The notes under the pieces were generated by a model. That model made no database searches. It was not told where the DNA came from and saw only the letters and a program-made list of their open reading frames with translations. From UBA1181 sp963648205 (GTDB lineage Bacteria > Bacteroidota > Bacteroidia > Bacteroidales > Paludibacteraceae), in contig CAVJCT010000073.1 in the NCBI GenBank assembly GCA_963648205.1, positions 1 through 50,752 of the forward strand: 50,752 nucleotides of DNA, in the 5' to 3' direction. The stretch's first letter is position 1, and every line of letters begins with the position of its first letter. Both the position numbers and the translations under genes were made by a program. This document shows, piece by piece, positions 1 through 8,578 of the stretch.

Positions 1-80
1 ATGCGACATTTCCACGACATTTCTGTGTACTACAATTCAACTTCCCGAGATGCCATCGCTGATTATCAGATAGTTACGTT

Positions 81-1535
81 TTAAATCAGGGCAAAATCAA
101 GGCGAAAATCGGTGAAATTTCTTTTTTTCTGCAAAGTTGGGTTAATATTTGACTGACAATCATTATACCCCTTCTCCAAAGACTCCCGATTTTCACTATC
201 CGAATCATTCAATGATTTTTGAGACATATACAAGGCTTGAGCAAGCATCTCCAATATTTTTTTTCTTGTCTCACCATCATAATACTGACAATTTGGACGT
301 GACGTTTTCATTCTATCCAAACGTCTATGATCTTTTTCAAGCGCAGATTGCAAAGAAGACGCATCACTAAAAAAGCCAACTTTACCACTCCAGGTATATT
401 CCCTTGACATTGACTCACACCAACCAATATACGCTTTACGGAACATTTCGTAACATTCATCCTCCGCATTTAGAATTTCATCATAAGAATCTATAATAAC
501 ATCGGAGATTTTTCCGTACAAATTATTAAAATCCCATTCACCTTCCTCGAAAGCTTCCTCTTTCTTTTTTGCGAGATCTTTTCTATCTTTTTCCAGATCC
601 TTAAGGATGTTGTCCGCACCTTCAATATAAGAATTGAACATTGAATCAATGTAATTCACTATATTTTCGGCATTATAAGAAGGAGCCTTTTCCCTTATCA
701 AATTAAAGAGCGACTCCATTGAGTTTCCATTACTTGACACCATTTCATGAGAATCTGATGAATATGCAATCACATCCAAAGGCTGTACTTTCAAACTTTT
801 TTGACAAGTACCCATTGCAGACTTCAAAATCTTCTTTATGTCAGCCGATGATTTTTTATCCATCTTGTTGAAAACAATAATCAATGGAAAATTTGCATCC
901 GCCTCTTTTTCTGTCAAAACTTGATTTAGAAACTGAATATCATTACTTGATAATGCACCCGATTCAATGTCAATAGTCCAAAAGATAGCATCCGCTCTAT
1001 TTAACGCTCTATTGGCATTATCTTTATCCGAGATTGCATTCTCAAAGTTAACACTTTTTGAATTATTGTAACCTGGAGTATCAATGAAAGTAATATGCTC
1101 AAGATAAGACTTTTTCGTTGGCACTGGAACATCCAAATACAAAGAGTCCAATACAGATGAAACATACACATTCGATCTATCTGAATGCTTGATAGCACCA
1201 AGCACTTCCGAATCCAACTTTACAAGGCAATCTCTCACATTATTTCCTACAACTTGCAAATTTTTCACCTCCTTAGTCGGACAAATGTAAGTGTTGATCA
1301 TAGAAACTGGTTCTATACCAGTTGGCAATACACCATCGATATCCAAAAGGCTATTTACTAACGATGATTTACCAGAACTATACCCTCCAGCCACAGCTAC
1401 TTCAATAGACCCATTCTTCAATCCTTCGTCAATGAAATTGTAAACATTTTTGACAGCATTCCAACAACCACTTTGCAATTCATTCACTCTATCGTGCGCC
1501 CACGATGCATTTTCCTCTGTGAATTTTTCGCCCAA
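81..1535 (-). CDS. Dynamin-like GTPase, second of a pair, 5' end disrupted
   Basis: Dynamin-superfamily GTPase of 484 residues counted from a TTG at 1535. The P-loop GGYSSGKS is at 50-57, the G3 motif DTPG at 152-155 and the G4 motif NKMD at 223-226; a long charged helical stalk follows (about 290-480). No strongly hydrophobic membrane paddle is visible, unlike the partner gene at 1689-3377. Paired bacterial dynamin-like proteins often work as heteromers in membrane binding or remodelling; that role here is inference. There is no in-frame ATG before residue 79, which lies beyond the P-loop, and the frame is closed by a TAG at 1584-1586. A short ORF starting with ATG at 1686, two bases after the upstream GTPase stop, supplies a plausible N-terminus in another frame, so a frameshift is likely. 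The gene body is visibly more AT-rich than its partner. The TTG start is therefore doubtful. Confidence 0.85.
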   Translation of the reverse strand: MGEKFTEENASWAHDRVNELQSGCWNAVKNVYNFIDEGLKNGSIEVAVAGGYSSGKSSLVNSLLDIDGVLPTGIEPVSMINTYICPTKEVKNLQVVGNNVRDCLVKLDSEVLGAIKHSDRSNVYVSSVLDSLYLDVPVPTKKSYLEHITFIDTPGYNNSKSVNFENAISDKDNANRALNRADAIFWTIDIESGALSSNDIQFLNQVLTEKEADANFPLIIVFNKMDKKSSADIKKILKSAMGTCQKSLKVQPLDVIAYSSDSHEMVSSNGNSMESLFNLIREKAPSYNAENIVNYIDSMFNSYIEGADNILKDLEKDRKDLAKKKEEAFEEGEWDFNNLYGKISDVIIDSYDEILNAEDECYEMFRKAYIGWCESMSREYTWSGKVGFFSDASSLQSALEKDHRRLDRMKTSRPNCQYYDGETRKKILEMLAQALYMSQKSLNDSDSENRESLEKGYNDCQSNINPTLQKKRNFTDFRLDFALI

Positions 1536-1560
1536 TTTTTGATATGTGTCAATATAAGGC

Positions 1561-1686
1561 TCAAAATATTTTGCCAGAATGCGCTACGAGATCCATCGCC
1601 TTCAGCGGGTCCTCGTATTTGTTGCCCTCGTAGACGGTTGATTTGCCACTCTGCTGAGCACGACTATTAATTTTATCAAAAGCCAT
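1561..1686 (-). pseudogene. Displaced N-terminal fragment of the second dynamin-like GTPase
   Basis: A 41-codon frame begins with ATG at 1686, 2 bases beyond the stop codon of the upstream GTPase, and ends at TGA 1561-1563. Its last coherent residues (KAMDLVA) are followed, one base out of frame, by RILAKYFEPYIDTYQKLGEKF, which runs straight into the GTPase at 81-1535. A single +1 slip (or one extra base in the assembly) near 1584 would join them into one protein of about 534 residues. The fragment is GC-richer than the body that follows. It could be a true small ORF, but its position and continuity favour a broken or frameshifted N-terminus. Confidence 0.6.
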
Positions 1687-1688
1687 TT

Positions 1689-3377
1689 TTATGCAGTTTT
1701 AATTTGATTTATCATTCCTTTGAGTTTCTCTACGACATCAGACAAAAGGGCAATCTTTTGGTTGCGTGCCTCTTTCGATTTCTGCTCTTCTTGCAAGATA
1801 GCGTTGATGTTGTCTTGGTATTTCTTGTTCTCGTCGTCAATGAGAGATTTGGCTTGTTGGTCAATCTCCGCACGTTGGTCGGTGATGGCTTTCTCGATGT
1901 TGCCTCGTAATGAGTTGACCACTTTGCCCACCAATTCAGTTGAGAATTTCACACGAATTTTTGCTTTCTGCTCTTCCTCGTTTGGTCCGATAAGTTTACC
2001 AACCAAATCGCCAATGAGAGATGGCAAAATCGTGGTGAAGAGTGTGGCAATCGGTCCGAGAACCGTACCCAACAAACGAGGCAAGAACGAAAGAATCGTA
2101 GACAAACCAACGTCCACTACTGGGACAATAGACTCACTGACGACAGTGGTGAGAGTCTCCACATTCGACTGATCTGTCTCGAAAATGTCTTTCGTAGAAG
2201 CCGAGAAATCGTTCACCGCAGAACCAATCACCTCCGAATATTCACCAATCTCGCGTTGCAAAGAGTTTGCCACAACAGGACGAATAGTAGACATCAACTG
2301 GGCATTCAAACCTGCCGTATCTTTCGGATTGCTGAAGATATAGTCCACAAAAATCTCCTCATTGTCGCGCAATGCGTCTTCCACATCGTTCAACACATCC
2401 TGCACAGAACCTGCAAGCGGTTGAGCCTCATGCGAGCGTTCTTGCAATGATGCAATAGCCGCCTCGTGTTCCTCTTTTAGTTTGGTTTGCTTCTCCAAAC
2501 AGTCACTGTCGCTCGTGTTGAGCAAGGTGATTTGCGACTGAAGATCAGAGATATAGCCAGCAATCAAATCGAACACAGGTTTGCCGAAACGACGCTCCAC
2601 CAAAGAATCAGCCTCCAAACTATTCAAGATGTCCATCACACTGTCCACCTCCTCGTCTACCGCAGAAGAAGTTACCACCTGCACATTCTTACCCGAGTGT
2701 GCACGAGCAATGATCTCGACTGTGCTACGGATTTTCTCCACTTCGGAAGACGATTTCTTGTCGCATTTAGAGAGGATGACGGAGATGTTCGCACCATACT
2801 TTTTCACCTCGTCGATGAAGTTGATGGTGGAGTTGCGAAGCGTACCGCTCTCAGCCTCATTCACCAACATGAAATGCGTGCCATCTTCCACATAGTGAAG
2901 AATCGCATTGTTGTGAGCCTCAACACCCGAGTCGATTCCCGGCATATCGACAATCACGATGTGGCGGTCGTTCAGACTCTTGACCACAGGATTGTTGATA
3001 AAGACCTTCACGAGGTTTTGCGGAGTGAGGTTGAGGTTGGAGATTTCTGCCAACGCCTTAGTGGCTTGCAGTTGGTTGTCCTTCCAAACTTCGAGTTTCT
3101 CGTCTGTTGAATAATAAAGTTCGTATGCGACAGCCGTTTCTGGAGTGATGTTGGTTGGCAACAACTCGTCCACTCCGAGGAAGGCGTTGATCAGTGAACT
3201 CTTACCTGCGCTGAAATCGCCCACGAACGGCACTTTCACGAAAGAGTTTTTCTGCAAAGCGTTGACGAGCAACTGCTTGTCTTGCTCAGCTTTCCGTTTC
3301 GACTCCTCATTGAAATACCCATTGGCGATGGCATACGCATCGTTCACCAATGAAATAAATTGTTCTGATTTCGTCAT
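1689..3377 (-). CDS. Dynamin-like GTPase, first of a pair
   Basis: A 562-residue dynamin-superfamily GTPase. The P-loop GDFSAGKS is at 53-60, a switch threonine region at 75-82 (TNITPETA), G3 DMPG at 144-147, and the G4 position reads SKCD (203-206) in place of the usual T/NKxD. Residues about 290-320 and 500-560 look like coiled coil. Residues about 416-464 form a long hydrophobic, glycine-rich stretch suitable as a membrane-inserting paddle or hairpin, as in bacterial dynamin-like proteins. The C-terminal helix would fold back beside the GTPase domain. It heads the final gene pair of the minus-strand cluster, 293 bases after the preceding gene, and its stop is 2 bases from the ATG at 1686, so the two GTPases are surely co-transcribed. 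Membrane remodelling is the family role; the specific task is unknown. Confidence 0.9.
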   Translation of the reverse strand: MTKSEQFISLVNDAYAIANGYFNEESKRKAEQDKQLLVNALQKNSFVKVPFVGDFSAGKSSLINAFLGVDELLPTNITPETAVAYELYYSTDEKLEVWKDNQLQATKALAEISNLNLTPQNLVKVFINNPVVKSLNDRHIVIVDMPGIDSGVEAHNNAILHYVEDGTHFMLVNEAESGTLRNSTINFIDEVKKYGANISVILSKCDKKSSSEVEKIRSTVEIIARAHSGKNVQVVTSSAVDEEVDSVMDILNSLEADSLVERRFGKPVFDLIAGYISDLQSQITLLNTSDSDCLEKQTKLKEEHEAAIASLQERSHEAQPLAGSVQDVLNDVEDALRDNEEIFVDYIFSNPKDTAGLNAQLMSTIRPVVANSLQREIGEYSEVIGSAVNDFSASTKDIFETDQSNVETLTTVVSESIVPVVDVGLSTILSFLPRLLGTVLGPIATLFTTILPSLIGDLVGKLIGPNEEEQKAKIRVKFSTELVGKVVNSLRGNIEKAITDQRAEIDQQAKSLIDDENKKYQDNINAILQEEQKSKEARNQKIALLSDVVEKLKGMINQIKTA

Positions 3378-3542
3378 TATGTTTATTTTTATACTTATTA
3401 ATTAAAATATATTCAAATAATAAATTCTGATACCGTCTATAAAAGGATGGAAAGAGATGTAATAATGATATTTACCATCGTCTTGCACACTCAGAACTTG
3501 ACCTATACACAAATATAGACAGAATCTGCCATTTTACCCCCC

Positions 3543-3570
3543 CCATTTTATGTTTTACAACATAAAATGG
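3543..3570. repeat. Perfect 12-bp inverted repeat beside a C8 run
   Basis: CCATTTTATGTT at 3543-3554 and AACATAAAATGG at 3559-3570 are perfect complements around a 4-base loop. A run of eight C (3537-3544) overlaps its left edge. Neither strand has a following T-run, so it is a poor intrinsic terminator and could instead be an operator or an RNA processing hairpin. It sits in the only long gap (3378-3670) inside the dynamin/AAA cluster, upstream of the GTPase pair. I see no gene in the rest of that AT-rich gap. Confidence 0.6.
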
Positions 3571-3670
3571 ATAACACATTGAGAATCAAAAGATTATAGG
3601 GGTACAGAATTTCATTTTTTGCTATTTTATAAGTTTAATAATCAATATTGATAAAAGAACAAAGTAATCA

Positions 3671-4264
3671 TCAAAGAACTTTTATTGGAAATTTGATAAA
3701 AATATTATCGTTGTCAGAAATATTATCATATCTCACTTGAAGTTCTTTCTGCTCCTCCAGCCTCTTCATATACTCGGAAGGCGAAATAATATTCTTCTCT
3801 TTCAGTTTCTTCACATACTCTGAAGGGGAACCAAGAATATCAAGATTTTCTCTTATCACATTGGGTTTATATGGAGTAGGAGGAGTATCTTGTCCCTGAG
3901 ATATCCAACGCACGCCGCCTTTTTTGAAAAGCAAATCCATGCCCTCGTCCAACGAGGTTGCATTCATCACAAACACCTCTCCGAAAGGAGTACCTGATTC
4001 ATTCGCAAAGCCTGCAAAGACAACACCTTGCTCCCAAATCAACACCTTGGCAGCCTTATATGTCCTAAGTTTCTTTAGTTTTGCAAATAAATCTTCAAGA
4101 CGAAGTATTTCAACATCTTCGTAGATGAATTTATTTTTTGGCAGATTAGAGACATAATCTATAAATTTATGCTCCGCATCATATTGAATATAAGTAGGAG
4201 AAGAATCTGGACATTCTTTTCTTTCCCGATCTGGCAAGCGCAAAATATTAGGATATAAAATCAT
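3671..4264 (-). CDS. Unknown protein with the cluster's shared domain (tandem copy A)
   Basis: A 197-residue protein of no family I recognise. Residues about 30-150 hold the domain found throughout this cluster: a hydrophobic-acidic entry (EDVEILRLEDLFAKL), a K-AAKV-W strand, GVVFAGF, a small turn, then NATSLDEGMDLLFKKGGVR and a closing VIREnLDILgxPSEYVKKL. The PSEY(V/M)K element occurs twice near the C-terminus, an internal repeat. No signal peptide or membrane helix is seen. It starts 7 bases after the stop of its neighbour at 4272-4823, with which it shares long stretches of both protein and DNA, so the two arose by recent tandem duplication. A structural or adaptor role with the GTPases and AAA+ ATPase is inference. 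Confidence 0.75.
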   Translation of the reverse strand: MILYPNILRLPDRERKECPDSSPTYIQYDAEHKFIDYVSNLPKNKFIYEDVEILRLEDLFAKLKKLRTYKAAKVLIWEQGVVFAGFANESGTPFGEVFVMNATSLDEGMDLLFKKGGVRWISQGQDTPPTPYKPNVIRENLDILGSPSEYVKKLKEKNIISPSEYMKRLEEQKELQVRYDNISDNDNIFIKFPIKVL

Positions 4265-4271
4265 AAGTCTA

Positions 4272-4823
4272 TCATTTTATAACGTCTAAATTTATACCTC
4301 TAAAGAGTTCCAAAAGTCTCTCTGTCCGTTTTTTGTCTGGATCAATCTCTTCCTTCAACCCCTCCAAGTACTTTGAAGGATTATCAAGGACACCCACACC
4401 TTCTCTTATCACCTTCGGCTCATAAAGTTCTGGAGCCAAATTGCAATCATGAAAAATCACACGCACACCACCTTTTTTGAAGAGCAATTTCATACTCTCA
4501 TCCAACGATGTCGCATTTATAGAGAGAACATTTCCAATGGCAATTCCTTCCAAATCCCCAAAACCTGCAAAAACAACTCCTTGATCCCAAAAGTACACCT
4601 TCGCAGCCTTCTCTGGCATAATCGACTTCAATTTAGCAAATAAATCTTCAAGACGAAGCACGTCTACATCCTCATAAACAAACTTCTTTTTAGGCAAGTT
4701 GGAAACATAATCTATAAATTTATGCTCTTCCCAGTTTTCAATACATGCCGGATGGATGAATGAGGGCATTAGATATTTCTTATCTACCACCCATGGTTTT
4801 AAAAACAAATCAACTAAATCCAT
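4272..4823 (-). CDS. Unknown protein with the cluster's shared domain (tandem copy B)
   Basis: A 183-residue paralogue of the gene at 3671-4264. Matching blocks include EHKFIDYVSNLPK, LRLEDLFAKLK, KAAKV, GVVFAGF, INATSLDESMKLLFKKGGVR and a VIREGVGVL close. Its N-terminal 25 residues and its charged C-terminal tail differ from copy A, so the shared core is the conserved part. No membrane helix is visible. It follows the 553-residue gene by 22 bases and precedes copy A by 7 bases, consistent with one transcript. Function unknown. Confidence 0.75.
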   Translation of the reverse strand: MDLVDLFLKPWVVDKKYLMPSFIHPACIENWEEHKFIDYVSNLPKKKFVYEDVDVLRLEDLFAKLKSIMPEKAAKVYFWDQGVVFAGFGDLEGIAIGNVLSINATSLDESMKLLFKKGGVRVIFHDCNLAPELYEPKVIREGVGVLDNPSKYLEGLKEEIDPDKKRTERLLELFRGINLDVIK

Positions 4824-4845
4824 ATTTTTTCCTTTCCTAATTTTT

Positions 4846-6507
4846 TTAAATTAAAACACCTCTTTTATCACGAGGGCGATTGGTCCAAGGAAGCGTAGTA
4901 ACATACCGAACTGGAGACATAGACAGAATATCCGCCTCAACAATCACCTCATCAGAACTATACTTTTCAAATATGGCGTTCACATCCCAGTTGAGAGATT
5001 GCGCAGTAATTTTAATCACGTCGCCGATACTCTTTCCGTCATCAAACCCAATGACAAGGAACGATGAACCACCCACAAACCCTTCTTTTCTGATACGTAT
5101 CTTACCTTGGCAATCGCTTTTATAGGTTTTCAGTATATCGAAAAGTTTCTTTACGTCAAGCATGTCCACCGTTTCATAGTGAATATCATCAGGGAAGAAA
5201 TGTTCAACGAAACGTTTGAAATTGATTCTTTCTGTACCTTCATCAGAAGCGTTTTCTTTGGCATCTGAAGTGTCGCTTTCAGGCTTTGGCAATCCTTTGA
5301 TGTACTCTGAAAGTGGCATGGATAGGGCTTCGATATTCTCTAAAACCGTATCATTTCTAACATTATACTTTTCAAAAATTGCATTCACATCCCAGTTGAC
5401 ATTCTTCGCCTTTAACGCGATATGCTTACCAATAAAGCAACTTTCACGAGTGAAAGAAAAATAGACAAATTCAGGATTCACAATATTGTCTTTATCGCTC
5501 CAATCTTCCTCCACCTTTCTGCAGAGGGCGAAACCATCTGCATCCACAGGGCGGAATGGAGTCACCTTGGCAAAGAGGGTTTTGAGATCCAATGTTTCCA
5601 CTTCTTCAAGGTGATACAAGGCTTTGTTGACTTTAGAGAAATCGACTGCAAGTCTTTCAATCGTTTCACAATACTGTTTTCTCTGTCTTGTAGCCTCCTC
5701 TTCATCTTCCTTTTTTTCCTGTTGAGGAGTGGTGAAACGCATTTCCTTGCTATTCACATTCGCGAAAATAGTGTCAGCCTCACTCGTTTTAATCTTTTCA
5801 AGGTGATAATATTCCTCTGGCATTTTTGAGAAAATCCTTGAGAATCTGGTAAACAAGATTCTTCTTGAAAGTCCCATTTCAACACTATTTGCGACTATCG
5901 ACTTGGATTTCTCCATCAAATCCAAGATATTGTCATCTGCATTCAATTTGGGCTTACCAGTCTCATCATCAACTTCAACATAAATTCTGAGATCAGATTG
6001 TTTTTTTTCGGAAATGTATAATTTCTTCTCCAAAAAACAATCTGAAGGGATGTGGTAATTTCCTATCTTACTGTTCTTACCTTTTAGATGGTCTAACATT
6101 TTTTTCACATCTCTCAAGGTATAGTCTACATACCTTGAGATGTTATTTTTCGGGTCTAAGATCGTCGCCGCGGAATCTTCCAATATGACGAAAAAATCAT
6201 TGGTTGGATTTGAAGCCATTAAAAGTAGGAAACTTCCATCCTCGTCAATCACTTTGTTGCCATCTCCGAATCCGACGAAGATGTAATAGTCTTTTCTGCC
6301 ACCGATTCCCCAGACAAAGACATCTTTAGTTCCCTCAACACTGTACTTTTTTATCGTTTTATAGAAAGTATCAATTTCGAGGTCTGTAAAAGTTCCACAA
6401 AGCAAATTTTCACTTCTGCCTTTAAGAAATTTCTCTTTAATCAGAGTCTTAAAATCATCTATTTTACTCTGCCGAATGGATAACGGCACACCAAAACTGT
6501 ATCTCAT
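4846..6507 (-). CDS. Large unknown protein with three to four copies of the shared domain
   Basis: A 553-residue soluble protein. The cluster's shared domain can be read at about 34-140 (degenerate), at 233-250 (only the entry strand YHLEKIKTSEADTIFANV), at 297-408 (YHLEEVETLDLKTLFAKV through KNVNWDVNAIFEKY) and at 442-541 (YETVDMLDVKKLFDIL through AQSLNWDVNAIFEKY). The phrase NWDVNAIFEKY occurs twice exactly, so the last two copies are the most alike. A highly charged linker lies at 262-275. It matches no family I can name. The multi-copy layout suggests a scaffold built from the same module carried singly by its neighbours. It lies 26 bases after the AAA+ ATPase gene. Confidence 0.8.
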   Translation of the reverse strand: MRYSFGVPLSIRQSKIDDFKTLIKEKFLKGRSENLLCGTFTDLEIDTFYKTIKKYSVEGTKDVFVWGIGGRKDYYIFVGFGDGNKVIDEDGSFLLLMASNPTNDFFVILEDSAATILDPKNNISRYVDYTLRDVKKMLDHLKGKNSKIGNYHIPSDCFLEKKLYISEKKQSDLRIYVEVDDETGKPKLNADDNILDLMEKSKSIVANSVEMGLSRRILFTRFSRIFSKMPEEYYHLEKIKTSEADTIFANVNSKEMRFTTPQQEKKEDEEEATRQRKQYCETIERLAVDFSKVNKALYHLEEVETLDLKTLFAKVTPFRPVDADGFALCRKVEEDWSDKDNIVNPEFVYFSFTRESCFIGKHIALKAKNVNWDVNAIFEKYNVRNDTVLENIEALSMPLSEYIKGLPKPESDTSDAKENASDEGTERINFKRFVEHFFPDDIHYETVDMLDVKKLFDILKTYKSDCQGKIRIRKEGFVGGSSFLVIGFDDGKSIGDVIKITAQSLNWDVNAIFEKYSSDEVIVEADILSMSPVRYVTTLPWTNRPRDKRGVLI

Positions 6508-6533
6508 TGTGCTTTAAATTTTAAGATTCAAAA

Positions 6534-7814
6534 TTAGTGTTTCTTTCCCTTCTTCTTTCCAAAACTATGATTTCGTTTTCTCCTCTCAGCCTCAACAGCG
6601 GAATCTTCTTCCAGTCTGTTTCTGATGGCATTGGCGATTTTTGCCTTGCGAAGGTTTTGCTCCTCTGCCTTCAGATTGTCGACTTCGGTTTTCTTCTTTT
6701 GAAGAGCGGATTTCAAATCGTCCAATGTGAAGCGTGTATTCTCATCGGCTGCTTTGTCTAAGAGCATGGAGAGAATCGCACCTTTGATTTCACGACCCGA
6801 GAAACCATCGATGAGGTCTGATGCCTCCAAGAGTTCGTCGTGAGTGAGGCGACGTTCCATCGGCAATTTTGAAGGAAGCATCTTGTCGATGATGGTGGCG
6901 CGTGCTTCACGGTCGGGCAAGTCGAAACGAATGTGAGCAAGAATGCGCGACTCGAACGCTGGATCGTAGTTCGTTACGAGATTGGTGGCGAAAATAACCA
7001 CACCCTCGAACTCCTCCAAGAGGATCAACATCTGACTGCGCAGTGAGTTGACGGACTGTTCCGAACCTTGCGTTACATTCTGAATACGCTTTCCGAGGAA
7101 TGAGTCTGCCTCATCGAAGAAAATCACCGAATCAGTCTGCTTGGCTGTCTCGAACGCCTTCATCAAGTTTTTAGGCGACTCACCCATGAACTTCGACTCA
7201 ATATCCGCATAGTTGACGCAGAGGATCTTTTTGCCTAATCGATCGGCAATGGCATGCGCCGACATCGTCTTTCCCGTTCCTGGCAGACCGAAGAAATTGA
7301 GGATGCTCTTCGGCTTCGGATCCACCTCTGAAAAGCCCCAAGTATCGTAAACCAGATTGCGATGTTGGATGCTGTTCAGACTGTTGTAGATAGCCTGACG
7401 AGTGGTGTCGGGCAGGATAATCTGATCGAACGTGTAACGCGGTGTCTGTGGAATGAAGACAGTGGCAACCTCTTCTGGCGACTGACCATTTTTCTCATTC
7501 TGTTGCTTTTTCGCCTCTGCCTTCTGAAACTGCAAAGCCAACTCAACCGTTACCGTTTCAGAATCAAATTTGAAATTTCGACGAACATAATCGCGCACCA
7601 CATTTCTGGCTTCCAAACTATCCTTTATCTCAAGATCGGCATTGCTAGTGAACGAAAATGGAGCATCTTTTCGATTCATCACCGTCCAAACAGGCGTTAC
7701 CGCCAACGTTGGATAATTCGCCTTCAGATTTGGAATGTACCCCAGCAATTCCTTCTCGAAATTTTCGAGATAGCACAACTGCTCTTTGTTCAATTTGTCT
7801 GTCTTATAAATCAT
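6534..7814 (-). CDS. AAA+ ATPase (FtsH/katanin-like clade)
   Basis: A 426-residue ATPase with a single AAA+ module. An N-terminal domain of about 115 residues precedes Walker A GLPGTGKT (176-183), Walker B IFFDEAD (231-237), sensor 1 ATN (276-278), an arginine finger candidate at R290 in the ESR element, and a sensor-2-like GFSGREIKGA (338-347). Residues 365-410 are a charged coiled coil ending in a basic KKKGKKH tail. The family remodels or unfolds proteins as hexamers; there is no protease domain, so disassembly of a complex is the likely mode. Its place between the shared-domain genes suggests that it acts on those proteins or the dynamin-like GTPases, which is inference. The nearest upstream gene stops 38 bases away. 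Confidence 0.92.
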   Translation of the reverse strand: MIYKTDKLNKEQLCYLENFEKELLGYIPNLKANYPTLAVTPVWTVMNRKDAPFSFTSNADLEIKDSLEARNVVRDYVRRNFKFDSETVTVELALQFQKAEAKKQQNEKNGQSPEEVATVFIPQTPRYTFDQIILPDTTRQAIYNSLNSIQHRNLVYDTWGFSEVDPKPKSILNFFGLPGTGKTMSAHAIADRLGKKILCVNYADIESKFMGESPKNLMKAFETAKQTDSVIFFDEADSFLGKRIQNVTQGSEQSVNSLRSQMLILLEEFEGVVIFATNLVTNYDPAFESRILAHIRFDLPDREARATIIDKMLPSKLPMERRLTHDELLEASDLIDGFSGREIKGAILSMLLDKAADENTRFTLDDLKSALQKKKTEVDNLKAEEQNLRKAKIANAIRNRLEEDSAVEAERRKRNHSFGKKKGKKH

Positions 7815-7852
7815 AATTATGTCATTTTCAAATAGTTAATAAAAAAAACACC

Positions 7853-8119
7853 TTAAACATAAATCACTTGACCCTTTTTAAGGGACGAACTTACACCTTC
7901 TTTTGACTCGATCCTCATATCTTCCAAATGTTTATTTTTGTTATCAAAGATTCCAACGTTCACTACGTTTTTCTTAGCCTCTTTAATCTGAATTTTAAAC
8001 GCATCTGGATTTTCCTTTTTGACCGTATCTTTAATAGTGTCACTGGTAATTTTGACATATATCGTAACGGCAACCACAAAAAGCCCAATGATAGAAGGTA
8101 CTAACCAAAATGGGAACAT
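7853..8119 (-). CDS. Small membrane-anchored protein of the cluster
   Basis: An 88-residue protein. Residues 3-24 form an uninterrupted hydrophobic helix, probably a single membrane anchor. The rest (KNVVNVGIFDNKNKHLEDM through SSLKKGQVIYV) parallels the C-terminal half of the two upstream neighbours (VKNVGIFRGVYDEQKDEV through NNEVVVLN), so it looks like a short or divergent version of the shared domain. It starts 12 bases from its upstream neighbour. No known family recognised. Confidence 0.65.
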   Translation of the reverse strand: MFPFWLVPSIIGLFVVAVTIYVKITSDTIKDTVKKENPDAFKIQIKEAKKNVVNVGIFDNKNKHLEDMRIESKEGVSSSLKKGQVIYV

Positions 8120-8131
8120 ACGCTTTAATGT

Positions 8132-8572
8132 TTAATTTAACACAACGACCTCATTATCAGCCAACAACTTGAGAAGTTCCGCATCCAACGAATCAGCGGA
8201 AATAAAGACACCATTGACGATTTCATCATTTTTCTCATCAAAGACGGCACAGTAAACAACCACTTTATCGGCTTTTTCTTCAACAGAGGCTGGCAAATCT
8301 TGTATGTTTTGCGACTTAAAATAAGTCTTTACATGCTCTGCAACCACCGAGCCTTTGGCGATAAACGGAACGTCTTTTTTAGGATCCAACATCAAAGATT
8401 TGAACCATTCGACAACTGTGGAAAGCGTCAATTCACCCTCTACATTTTTCACCTCGTAACTTTTAAGTTTCTCAACAATTTCTTCCCGCTGTTTGTTACG
8501 GCAAACCAACCATATAGCAACGCCGACAACAGCAACAACAACCAATATCCAAACTACCGTATTCATAGTCAT
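8132..8572 (-). CDS. Membrane-anchored shared-domain protein
   Basis: A 146-residue protein. Residues 5-24 (VVWILVVVAVVGVAIWLVCR) are a clear membrane helix followed by basic residues, predicting a cytoplasmic C-terminus. The soluble part contains LMLDPKKDVPFIA, identical in the 110-residue neighbour, and ends ISADSLDAELLKLLADNEVVVLN, the same closing pattern as that neighbour and as the gene at 9526-9960. It is therefore a member of the cluster family with its own anchor. The stop of its upstream neighbour lies 6 bases away. Confidence 0.75.
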   Translation of the reverse strand: MTMNTVVWILVVVAVVGVAIWLVCRNKQREEIVEKLKSYEVKNVEGELTLSTVVEWFKSLMLDPKKDVPFIAKGSVVAEHVKTYFKSQNIQDLPASVEEKADKVVVYCAVFDEKNDEIVNGVFISADSLDAELLKLLADNEVVVLN

Positions 8573-8578
8573 TCAATT

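Noticed and set aside
1..84. Open 28-codon frame on the plus strand from the first base of the window
   Set aside because: It is cut by the window edge, overlaps the stop of the GTPase gene and its residues match nothing I know; it could be the end of a gene outside the window but cannot be supported.
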